In this document: piece by piece, positions 6,290-12,963 of the stretch
How the letters are laid out: each line of letters opens with the position of its first letter
Position numbering within the stretch: the first letter of the stretch is position 1
NCBI GenBank assembly: GCA_037441225.1
Contig: JBBISU010000070.1
Coordinates: 1 to 16,208 of the forward strand
DNA: 16,208 nt
Source of the DNA: JBBFMJ01 sp037441225
GTDB taxonomy: Bacteria > Acidobacteriota > Thermoanaerobaculia > UBA2201
Direction of reading: 5' to 3'
Program-made: the position numbers and the translations under genes
Notes under the pieces: generated by a model
What the model saw: the letters and a program-made list of their open reading frames with translations, nothing else
Database searches by the model: none
Told to the model about the DNA's origin: nothing

Positions 6290-7875
6290 TACTCTACAAA
6301 AGTCACCTTATTTGCTTCTTTTAAGGAAGTTATTCCTTGAAAAACCTTTTCAAGGGCTGCCTGCCTTAAAAATATCATACCTTCTTTTGCTGCCTGTTTC
6401 TTTATTTCAGAGGCAGGTTTCTTTTCAAGGATCAAAGTTCTAATGGTATCAGTCATATCCAATAATTCACCAATTGCTGTTCTCATAAAATAACCTGTTC
6501 CTGAACAATTCACACAGCCCTTGCCTTCATAAAATGGAAAATTTCTATACTTCTCAGGCGGAAGCCCTGACTCTTCAAGAAAATCATCACTATATTTTAC
6601 TACTGTTTTGCAATGTTTACATATAACTCTTACCAATCTTTGTGCCAAGACACAGTTTAATGCAGAAACAAAGTTGTAAAGTTCTACATTCATATTTAAA
6701 AACCTACCAATTACATCTACGACATTATTTGCATGGACTGTGGTAAAGACAAGGTGCCCTGTTAAAGCAGATTGAATTGCAATTTGAGCTGTTTCTTCAT
6801 CCCTTATCTCACCAACCATTATCTTATCTGGGTCATGCCTTAAAATAGAACGAAGTCCCCTTGCAAAAGTTAACCCTTTCTTTTCATTCACTGGGATTTG
6901 GGTAACCCCCTTTAATTGATATTCAACTGGATCTTCAATTGTTATTATCTTATCTTCCGAGGACTGGATTTCTGAGATGCAAGCATAAAGAGTTGTGGTC
7001 TTCCCGGAACCAGTTGGACCTGTAACAAGGACCATTCCATAGGGCTCTGAAATAAATTTTCTCATCTTTTTTAATATTTCGGGGTTAAAACCCAAAATAT
7101 CCAGACGCAAATTTTTAAACTCTTCATTTAAGGATTCTTTATCCAAGATTCTTATTACGGAGTCCTCTCCATGAACTGTTGGCATAATTGAAACTCTAAA
7201 GTCAATTGTCCTTCCATGGATTTTAAGTTTAAATCTTCCATCTTGTGGAATCCTTTTTTCTGCAATATCAAGTTCTGACATAACTTTAATCCTTGAAATT
7301 ATTGCAGAATGATACCTTTTATCTATTGGTTCCATTGCTTGATATAAGATTCCATCAATCCTGTACTTGATTATTACTTGCTTTTCCCTTGTTTCAATAT
7401 GAATATCAGAAGCTCTTCTCTGGATTGCATTAAATATTATTGAATCAACAAGTTTTATTATTGGAGATGTATCTGCTGTAATTCTATCAATTGACAAACT
7501 TTCTTCACCTTCTTCATCACTTATAATTTGAATCCTGAAATCTTCAGTTGCTTCTTCCAAAATCCTCTGGCCGCTTTCACCTTTTTCCAACAATTCTTTT
7601 ATAAGATAACTTTCTGCAACTTTTAAACTTATTGGCTCTTGAAGCAAAAGTTCTAATTCATCCCACTTATTTTGAGCTTCTGGATCTGATACAATTATTG
7701 TCAAAACTCCTTTTTCCCTTTTTTCAGGTACAAACTGGTATTTAACCATCAATTCAAGTGGAATTGTTCTAAACAACTGGTAATCCAGTTGAAAATTTGA
7801 TTCATCTACAAAAGGCAAATTTAGTTTTTGAGCAATTTCTAATAATTTTGATTTTTCCTCAAAAATTTCAGACAT
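6289..7875 (-). CDS. gspE: GspE/PilB-type secretion ATPase
   Basis: A 528-residue hexameric assembly ATPase that powers pseudopilus extension. An N1E/MshEN-type domain spans about 1-100. RASDIHIE (154-161) begins the N2E domain, and the RecA-like domain has Walker A GPTGSGKT (286-293), the Asp box TIEDPVEYQ (312-320), Walker B IMVGEIRDEE (352-361) and the His box TGHLVFTTVHA (372-382). A zinc-binding tetracysteine module (C419, C422, C454, C457) marks GspE/PilB rather than the retraction ATPase PilT. Length is normal for GspE/PilB (about 500-570). The start is well fixed by AGGAGG four bases before ATG, and the gene lies 8 bases after gspF. No catalytic residue appears to be missing. Confidence 0.97.
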   Translation of the reverse strand: MSEIFEEKSKLLEIAQKLNLPFVDESNFQLDYQLFRTIPLELMVKYQFVPEKREKGVLTIIVSDPEAQNKWDELELLLQEPISLKVAESYLIKELLEKGESGQRILEEATEDFRIQIISDEEGEESLSIDRITADTSPIIKLVDSIIFNAIQRRASDIHIETREKQVIIKYRIDGILYQAMEPIDKRYHSAIISRIKVMSELDIAEKRIPQDGRFKLKIHGRTIDFRVSIMPTVHGEDSVIRILDKESLNEEFKNLRLDILGFNPEILKKMRKFISEPYGMVLVTGPTGSGKTTTLYACISEIQSSEDKIITIEDPVEYQLKGVTQIPVNEKKGLTFARGLRSILRHDPDKIMVGEIRDEETAQIAIQSALTGHLVFTTVHANNVVDVIGRFLNMNVELYNFVSALNCVLAQRLVRVICKHCKTVVKYSDDFLEESGLPPEKYRNFPFYEGKGCVNCSGTGYFMRTAIGELLDMTDTIRTLILEKKPASEIKKQAAKEGMIFLRQAALEKVFQGITSLKEANKVTFVE

Positions 7876-7883
7876 TATTCCTC

Positions 7884-9080
7884 CTACTTAAAATGACCAA
7901 TTAAATAAACAAGGGGAAGATAAACAGAAGCCAAAAGGGTTGCCACAATTGAACCCATAAATATTAAGATTACCGGTTCAATCAAAGTCATAAGGCGCCC
8001 TAATTTTATTGAAATGTCTTCATCTAAAAATTCTGAAGCAGAAAAAAGCATCTCATCCAAGGCACCTGTTGCTTCTCCCACTTTTATCATTTCAATTGTA
8101 ACAGAAGGTATTTCCTTTGTGGTTTCAAGGGATGCCCAAATTGCCTCCCCTTCTTTCACTTTTGATATTATGCTTTTAATTTTTTCAGAGATATAAATAT
8201 TTGAAATAGAAGAACTGGCAACTTCAAGGGCTTGTACAGCAGGGGTTCCTCCACCAACAAGTGTTCCAAAGGAACGAGTAAATTGACTTATGGCAAAAAG
8301 ATGAGCTATTTCCCCAATGAGTGGTATTTTTAATATAATTTTACCAATTTTTTGTTTTCCTTTATAGGTTTCTTTGTAAGAAAGAAAGAAAAATATTAAA
8401 ACAACAATTGTAATTAAAATAAATGGAAAAAACTTCATTACAAAATTAGAAAGCCCTAAAACAACCCTTGTTAAAAAAGGTAATTTTGCTTCCATTTCAC
8501 CATAGAAAGCAGTAAATTTTGGAATTACATAAGTTAGCATTATTGTAATTAAAACAATTGATAAAATTGTTAAAATTGCAGGATAAACAAGGGCTTGTTT
8601 TATTTTACTTTTGACCATTGTAATTATTTTTTGGTATTGTATATATCTTCTAACAACTATTTCCAGTTCTCCAGATTTTTCTCCGGATTTTAAAGTAGTG
8701 TAATAGAGTTTTGGAAAGAGTTCACCATAGGACTCAAAAGCTTCAGATAAAGAACTTCCGCCTTTTATTTTATCTATTATTTCAACTAAAATTTTTTGAA
8801 AAAAAGGATTCTTTTGCCTTTCTGAAAGAATTTGAATACATTGAAGAAGTGGAAGCCCTGCTTTAAGAAGAGCTGCTAATTCTTGATTAAAAATTAAAAA
8901 GGTCTCAAGAGAAACCTTCTCCTTCCTACCTTTGAATATCTTCCCTTTTTTTTCTATGGAAAATACATAAATCCCTTTATCCGATAAATTTTTTTTTAAA
9001 ATTTCAATGTTATCTGCCATCAATGTTTCAATTTTTATTGTCCCATCAGGGTAACCTAAACGACACAAAAATTCTTTCAT
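7884..9080 (-). CDS. gspF: GspF/PilC polytopic platform protein
   Basis: A 398-residue inner-membrane protein with two T2SSF domains (about 62-185 and 265-390). The first contains NQELAALLKAGLPLLQ (65-80) and GEKSGEL (133-139). The second contains FTRSFGTLVGGGTPAVQAL (267-285) and KVGEATGALDEML (333-345). These paired helical-bundle motifs define GspF/PilC. Three TM helices are apparent, at about 164-186, 215-234 and 364-390, in the usual arrangement. It is thought to couple ATPase rotation to pseudopilin insertion. The ATG overlaps the previous stop as ATGA with no Shine-Dalgarno, suggesting re-initiation. Length is typical (about 400). Confidence 0.97.
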   Translation of the reverse strand: MKEFLCRLGYPDGTIKIETLMADNIEILKKNLSDKGIYVFSIEKKGKIFKGRKEKVSLETFLIFNQELAALLKAGLPLLQCIQILSERQKNPFFQKILVEIIDKIKGGSSLSEAFESYGELFPKLYYTTLKSGEKSGELEIVVRRYIQYQKIITMVKSKIKQALVYPAILTILSIVLITIMLTYVIPKFTAFYGEMEAKLPFLTRVVLGLSNFVMKFFPFILITIVVLIFFFLSYKETYKGKQKIGKIILKIPLIGEIAHLFAISQFTRSFGTLVGGGTPAVQALEVASSSISNIYISEKIKSIISKVKEGEAIWASLETTKEIPSVTIEMIKVGEATGALDEMLFSASEFLDEDISIKLGRLMTLIEPVILIFMGSIVATLLASVYLPLVYLIGHFK

Positions 9081-9748
9081 TTATTGCTTACAAAGAAAAC
9101 AAAAATTAATGCTTTCCCTTCTTTTTGTGAAGAAGAAGCTCCAAGGATTTGTGTTCTTTCCAAAAAAAGGTTTAGAGATGTCTTCATCAAAGGTGATATA
9201 ACTTTAACATTTTTTTCTCCCTTTTCCACCTTTGAAAATTCCATATCTAAAAGTTTTACTGCTTTTGGATTTCCAATAAATCTTTTTAGGAAAAATGTAA
9301 TTTGATAATCCTTTGCAACTGATTGGTTAATATAGGCACCTGGTTCAGCTTCCACTGAAATTTCATCTAATAATTTGTAAGAACGATAAGGAATGACTTT
9401 TTTAAGTTGAAACTTTAAACCTTCCACTTCTTTTGTTATGGTGCTTTCTGTTTTATTAAAGGAAGCTTCAAAAAGCTTTATGGATATTTTATATTTTTGT
9501 GGAGGTAAATCTGTATTTTTTATAAAATCTTGAATTAATCTTAACCTTTCAGGATAATCTGAAACCTGAATAGAATTTTTTACTGGTTGGAATCTGATAT
9601 CACCTTCTGGTGAAATCATTTTTTCAATAAAAGGCAAAACTTCTGTTGCTGAAACATATTTTAATTCATAATAATGAACTTCCCTTTGTTGAGAAAAAAG
9701 AAAAGAACAAAATAAAATAATTAAAAATATTCTAAAAACCATTACCAT
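9077..9748 (-). CDS. Exported protein with a stand-alone secretin-N1-like domain
   Basis: A 223-residue protein with a hydrophobic signal peptide (about 5-19, probable cleavage near Ser19-Gln20). Residues 25-82 (YYELKYVSATEVLPFIE, then a beta hairpin, SIQVSDYPERLRLIQDFI and DLPP) look like a single secretin N1 ring-building domain. The usual secretin beta barrel is absent; instead about 140 residues of predicted beta-rich sequence follow (85-222). I do not recognise a named family. Placement between the anti-sigma-like gene and gspF suggests a periplasmic accessory or sensor of the channel. Two starts are possible: ATG 9748, which overlaps the previous gene by 7 bases in GAATGGTAA, or ATG 9742, which overlaps by 1. 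Neither has a Shine-Dalgarno. Presence of the N1-like fold is inference from pattern, not a search. Confidence 0.8.
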   Translation of the reverse strand: MVMVFRIFLIILFCSFLFSQQREVHYYELKYVSATEVLPFIEKMISPEGDIRFQPVKNSIQVSDYPERLRLIQDFIKNTDLPPQKYKISIKLFEASFNKTESTITKEVEGLKFQLKKVIPYRSYKLLDEISVEAEPGAYINQSVAKDYQITFFLKRFIGNPKAVKLLDMEFSKVEKGEKNVKVISPLMKTSLNLFLERTQILGASSSQKEGKALIFVFFVSNK

Positions 9749-10089
9749 TCTATATTTGAATCTACAACAAAAGCAACTTTTACATCCTGTATCTGGGACT
9801 CATAAATAATCTCAGGGCTGCCTTCCCATGTCTCAATCATTGGTATTGAATAATTTGATGCACTATGGATTGGTTCCTTTTCTTTCAATGAAATTTTTGT
9901 TAAAAAACCAATTCCAAAAAATAAAATAATAATTGCTGCAATTTTAAGGACCATTAAAGGAAGATTTTTTCTCTTTTTTTCATAAAGTTTTGCTTTAATA
10001 GATTTCCAGATTTCTTCCTTTTCTGCCTTTGATAAAGCTTCACTTATATTCTTCCCTTTTAGTTTTTCAAAAATTTTATAGTCCTTCAT
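9742..10089 (-). CDS. Small one-TM protein in anti-sigma position
   Basis: A 115-residue protein. A Lys-rich cytoplasmic part (1-42) has a helix LSKAEKEEIWKSIKAKL (19-35) resembling the short helices of membrane anti-sigma factors. One TM helix (about 43-65) follows, then a 50-residue extracytoplasmic tail ending VKVAFVVDSNIEW. It directly follows, and overlaps by 14 bases, the ECF sigma gene, with GGAG seven bases before ATG. The HxxxCxxC motif of zinc anti-sigma (ZAS) factors is absent: there is no Cys in the whole protein. It is therefore either a non-ZAS anti-sigma factor or a membrane partner of other function. The C-terminal GAATGGTAA carries the start of the next gene. Confidence 0.7.
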   Translation of the reverse strand: MKDYKIFEKLKGKNISEALSKAEKEEIWKSIKAKLYEKKRKNLPLMVLKIAAIIILFFGIGFLTKISLKEKEPIHSASNYSIPMIETWEGSPEIIYESQIQDVKVAFVVDSNIEW

Positions 10090-10681
10090 TTAAGTACTCC
10101 GGATATTTTTCTCTTAATTTTTCTGTTATAATTTTCCTCGCATGAAATAAATGGTTTCTTATTGTTGCCTGACTGCTTTTTAAAATTTTTGCAATTTCAG
10201 GAGTTGGCACCTCATCAATTTCATGGAGTAAAAAAACAGCTCTTTGCTTTGGAGAAAGTTCCAAAGATAATTCTTTTAATATTCTTTCAACTTCTTCTAC
10301 TTCAAGCTCAAAAAATGGAGAAAAAGGTTCTTTTTTTGTTTTTAAAACTTCCAAATACCTTTTTTCCATCTGTTCCACACTTTTTCTATGCCTTATGGTA
10401 TCAATGCATAAATTATAAGCAATTCTATAAAGCCAGGTATTTAAAGTAAAGGAAGGATTAAACTTATATGCCTGTTCCCAGATTTTCAAAAAAACCATCT
10501 GGCATACATCCTTTGCTTCTTCTCTATCCCCTAAAAGACGAGTACAAAAACTATGCAACTTGTCAATTTTCCTTTCCATAAGGATTTGCAGTGCTTCTTC
10601 TTCTCCTTCTTTTATCCTTTCAATAAGGCTTAAATCATCAGTTTCCTTATCTTTTGAAGGAAATACCATAAGTTTCAACAT
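10076..10681 (-). CDS. ECF (sigma-70 family, RpoE-like) sigma factor
   Basis: A 201-residue alternative sigma factor. Region 2 spans about 28-100, with DREEAKDVCQMVFLKIWE (52-69) and the NTWLYRIAYNLCIDTIRHRK segment (81-100) that melts and reads the -10. A variable linker follows, then region 4 at about 128-188, with LSPKQRAVFLLHEIDEV (142-158) and a helix-turn-helix (PEIAKILKSSQATIRNHLFHARK, 161-183) for the -35. There is no region 1.1 or 3, as expected for ECF factors. It heads the secretion operon and probably controls it with the next gene. ATG at 10681 has no Shine-Dalgarno and lies five bases after a TATAAT; ATG at 10669 is an in-frame alternative that would drop four residues. It lies 19 bases after ogt. 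Confidence 0.93.
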   Translation of the reverse strand: MLKLMVFPSKDKETDDLSLIERIKEGEEEALQILMERKIDKLHSFCTRLLGDREEAKDVCQMVFLKIWEQAYKFNPSFTLNTWLYRIAYNLCIDTIRHRKSVEQMEKRYLEVLKTKKEPFSPFFELEVEEVERILKELSLELSPKQRAVFLLHEIDEVPTPEIAKILKSSQATIRNHLFHARKIITEKLREKYPEYLNEGL

Positions 10682-10686
10682 ACAAA

Positions 10687-10692
10687 ATTATA
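10687..10692 (-). promoter_or_regulatory. Possible -10 element of the sigma/secretion operon
   Basis: A perfect TATAAT on the minus strand ends five bases before the sigma-factor ATG. No good -35 is found 16-18 bases upstream, and the gene may instead be read from ogt. If used, the transcript would be essentially leaderless. Confidence 0.35.
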
Positions 10693-10700
10693 CGAATTTA

Positions 10701-11174
10701 TCATTTAATTCGTTTACTTTTAAAACCTTCCAATTTAAGAAGATTTTTCTTCAAATTTAAACCACCAGAAAAGCCACCTAAACTCCCATTTGATCTTATT
10801 ATTCTATGGCAGGGGAAAAAAATTGGCAAAGGATTTCTTTTTAGTGCCTGTCCCACAGCTCTTGCTCCATTTTTTTTACCAATCTTTTCTGCTACTTCCT
10901 TGTATGTTTTTACTTCAGCGTAGGGAATTTTTTTAATATAATTCAAAACTGACTTTTGAAAAGAACTTAAATTTAAAGAAACAGGAAATTTTAAAGTTTT
11001 TATCTTTTTTTTAAAATAATTATCAAATTCTTTTAAAGCCAATTTAGTGATTTCATTTTTTTTTGATTTTCCAATATTTTTTACAAATTTTATTGAAAAA
11101 ACACCTTTTTTGTTTGCAGAAACTTTTATTGTACAAAAAGGTGCTTTATAAAAATCAAAATAAATTTCTTCCAT
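10701..11174 (-). CDS. ogt: Methylated-DNA--protein-cysteine S-methyltransferase
   Basis: A 157-residue suicide DNA-repair protein that moves the alkyl group from O6-alkylguanine to its own Cys. Residues 1-65 are the divergent N-terminal domain. The DNA-binding/active domain (about 70-152) has TYKEVAEKIG (90-99), GARAVGQAL (103-111, with arginine-finger Arg105), NPLPIFFPCHRII (114-126, acceptor Cys122) and SLGGFSGGLNLKKNLLKLE (131-149). These are all the hallmark residues. Length is typical for the bacterial Ogt/MGMT type. It lacks an Ada N-terminal zinc domain. No Shine-Dalgarno precedes ATG; a -10-like TAAAAT lies six bases upstream. It is divergent from gcvH and co-directional with the sigma gene. 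Confidence 0.95.
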   Translation of the reverse strand: MEEIYFDFYKAPFCTIKVSANKKGVFSIKFVKNIGKSKKNEITKLALKEFDNYFKKKIKTLKFPVSLNLSSFQKSVLNYIKKIPYAEVKTYKEVAEKIGKKNGARAVGQALKRNPLPIFFPCHRIIRSNGSLGGFSGGLNLKKNLLKLEGFKSKRIK

Positions 11175-11180
11175 TTTTAT

Positions 11181-11186
11181 ATTTTA
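11181..11186 (-). promoter_or_regulatory. Probable extended -10 element of ogt
   Basis: Minus-strand TGTTAAAAT reads as an extended -10 (TGn plus TAAAAT). TAAAAT ends six bases before the ogt ATG, which would place the transcript start at or next to the start codon. A weak -35-like TTTTCA lies 18 bases further upstream. Confidence 0.45.
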
Positions 11187-11202
11187 ACACAAAAATTAGA
11201 TT

Positions 11203-11230
11203 TTGAAAAAATTCTTTTTTATGATAAAAT
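11203..11230 (+). promoter_or_regulatory. Probable sigma-70-type promoter of the gcvH-gcvPA-gcvPB operon
   Basis: TTGAAA (11203-11208), a 16-base spacer, then TAAAAT (11225-11230). The predicted start near 11237 leaves a leader of about 23 bases, too short for a glycine riboswitch. Confidence 0.55.
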
Positions 11231-11246
11231 TTAAAAAATTTTAATT

Positions 11247-11252
11247 AAGGAG
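11247..11252 (+). promoter_or_regulatory. Shine-Dalgarno of gcvH
   Basis: AAGGAG, seven bases before ATG at 11260. It is a consensus site, in contrast to the other first-in-operon genes here, which lack one. Confidence 0.8.
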
Positions 11253-11259
11253 AAAATTT

Positions 11260-11637
11260 ATGAGCCATCACAATCTTTTTTTTACAAAAACCCATGAGTG
11301 GATTTTGCCAGAAGAAGGGAAAGTTGGTATTTCAAATTATGCCCAAGGAAGGTTAGGGGATATTGTTTATATTGAACTAACTGCAAAAGGAAAAGATGTA
11401 AAAAAAGGAGATGTAATTGCAGTTATTGAATCAGTGAAAACAACTTCTGATATTTATGCACCTTGCGATGGGAAAGTTATTGATTTAAACCCAGAAGTTT
11501 CATCAAATCCTGCACTTATAAACCAGGACCCAGAAGGAAATGGATGGATTATAAAGATGGAAATTATAAATTTTTCACCAGAAGGATTGATGAAAAAAGA
11601 GGAGTACGAAGAATACATTAAAACAATTTCGGAGTAA
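11260..11637 (+). CDS. gcvH: Glycine cleavage system H protein (lipoyl carrier)
   Basis: A 125-residue lipoyl-domain protein that shuttles the aminomethyl group from the P protein to GcvT and electrons to lipoamide dehydrogenase. Visible hallmarks are THEWILPEEGKVGISNYAQ (11-29), LGDIVYIEL (32-40) and the lipoylation hairpin VIAVIESVKTTSDIYAP with Lys60, followed by NPEVSSNPALIN and GWIIKM. Length is the family norm (about 125-130). It has its own promoter and strong ribosome site, and is followed after 3 bases by gcvPA. It acts in the cytoplasm in glycine breakdown, or in reverse glycine synthesis. Confidence 0.98.
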   Translation: MSHHNLFFTKTHEWILPEEGKVGISNYAQGRLGDIVYIELTAKGKDVKKGDVIAVIESVKTTSDIYAPCDGKVIDLNPEVSSNPALINQDPEGNGWIIKMEIINFSPEGLMKKEEYEEYIKTISE

Positions 11638-11640
11638 AAA

Positions 11641-12963
11641 ATGAAAAATCCTTTTATTTGTCTTTCAGAAAAAGATTTAAGTGAAATTCTATCCTTTTTA
11701 AAAATAAAAAAAATAGAAGATCTTTTTAATCATATTTCAGAAAATTTAAAAATATCAGAAAATATTGATTTGAAGACCTATTCAGAACAGGAAACCTTTG
11801 AAATAATTGAAAATCTTTCAAAGAAAAACAATTTGCCAGAAGCTTCTAATACATTTATTGGTGGTGGTGCTTATAACCATTATGTTCCTGCAATTATTGA
11901 CCATTTAGTTGAAAGGAGTGAATTTTTGACCTCTTATACGCCCTATCAACCAGAGGTTTCCCAGGGAACCCTTCAAGCAATATTTGAATTTCAAACATTG
12001 ATATGTCAACTTACAGGGATGGAGATTTCAAATGCCTCCCTTTATGAGGGAGCAACTGCTCTTGTAGAAGCAGTTTTCTTATCAACAAGGATTTATCCTG
12101 AAAGGAAAGAAATCTGGCTGGCAGAAACATTAAACCCTGAGGCAATAGATGTTTTGAAAACATACTTACAAAACTTTGATTATAAATTAAAGATTGTCCC
12201 AAAGACAAAGGAAGGAATCTTTGATTTAAAGTGGCTTGAAGATAATATTTCAAAAGATGTTTTGTGCTTTGCCTTTGGATATCCAAATTATTTTGGGATA
12301 ATTGAGCCAGTAAAAGAAGCATTAAAAATTATTGAAAAAGAAAAAGTTGTTTCAATTTCTTTTACCTCAGAGATTTTATCCCTTGGAATTTTAAAAAGCC
12401 CTGGTGAGCTTGGTGTAGAAATAGCATGTGGTGAAGGTCAGTCATTGGGTATTCCTCTTTCCTTTGGTGGACCTTATTTAGGTTTTCTTTCAACAAAAGA
12501 AGAACATTTGAGAAAGATGCCTGGAAGGATTGTTGGTGAAACAGAAGACAGAGAAGGAAAAAAGGGCTATGTTTTAACAATTTCAACAAGGGAACAACAT
12601 ATAAGGCGTGAAAAGGCAACTTCAAATATTTGCACAAACCAATCTCTCTGTGCTTTAAGAGCTTGTATCTATATGTCCCTCTTAGGAAAAGAGGGTATAA
12701 GAGAACTTGCTTTAATCAATGCAAAGAGAGCTTATGGGTTATATAAATTGTTAAAAAAGTTTACTGTTTTTGATAAGCCATTTTTTAATGAGTTTTTAAT
12801 AAAAGTAAAAGATGTAGAAAAAATAAATAAAAAAGGTTTTTATTTTGGACCACCTGTTGAAAAGCACTTTCCTGATTTAAAAGATTGTTACCTTGTTGCA
12901 GTAACGGAATTAAATAAAAAAGAATCAATTGAAGAATTGGCAAAAATTTTGGAGGAGTTATGA
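11641..12963 (+). CDS. gcvPA: Glycine dehydrogenase (decarboxylating) subunit 1
   Basis: A 440-residue N-terminal half of the split P protein. The family blocks are present: FIGGGAYNHYVPAIIDHL (72-89), YTPYQPEVSQGTLQAIFEFQ (99-118), the NASLYEGATALVEA segment (131-144), SFGGPYLGF (274-282) and TREQHIRREKATSNICTNQ (316-334). In the two-subunit enzyme this chain pairs with GcvPB and carries no PLP lysine itself. Length matches the usual 440-450. GGAG lies six bases before ATG. Its stop overlaps gcvPB as ATGA. The split form, rather than one chain of about 950 residues, is common in Firmicutes, thermophiles and archaea. Confidence 0.97.
   Translation: MKNPFICLSEKDLSEILSFLKIKKIEDLFNHISENLKISENIDLKTYSEQETFEIIENLSKKNNLPEASNTFIGGGAYNHYVPAIIDHLVERSEFLTSYTPYQPEVSQGTLQAIFEFQTLICQLTGMEISNASLYEGATALVEAVFLSTRIYPERKEIWLAETLNPEAIDVLKTYLQNFDYKLKIVPKTKEGIFDLKWLEDNISKDVLCFAFGYPNYFGIIEPVKEALKIIEKEKVVSISFTSEILSLGILKSPGELGVEIACGEGQSLGIPLSFGGPYLGFLSTKEEHLRKMPGRIVGETEDREGKKGYVLTISTREQHIRREKATSNICTNQSLCALRACIYMSLLGKEGIRELALINAKRAYGLYKLLKKFTVFDKPFFNEFLIKVKDVEKINKKGFYFGPPVEKHFPDLKDCYLVAVTELNKKESIEELAKILEEL

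Noticed and set aside
12011..12637. Minus-strand open frames of 103 and 91 codons within gcvPA
   Set aside because: They lie opposite a clear, full-length gcvPA, and their Leu/Gln/His-rich composition is that of reverse-read AT-rich coding sequence.
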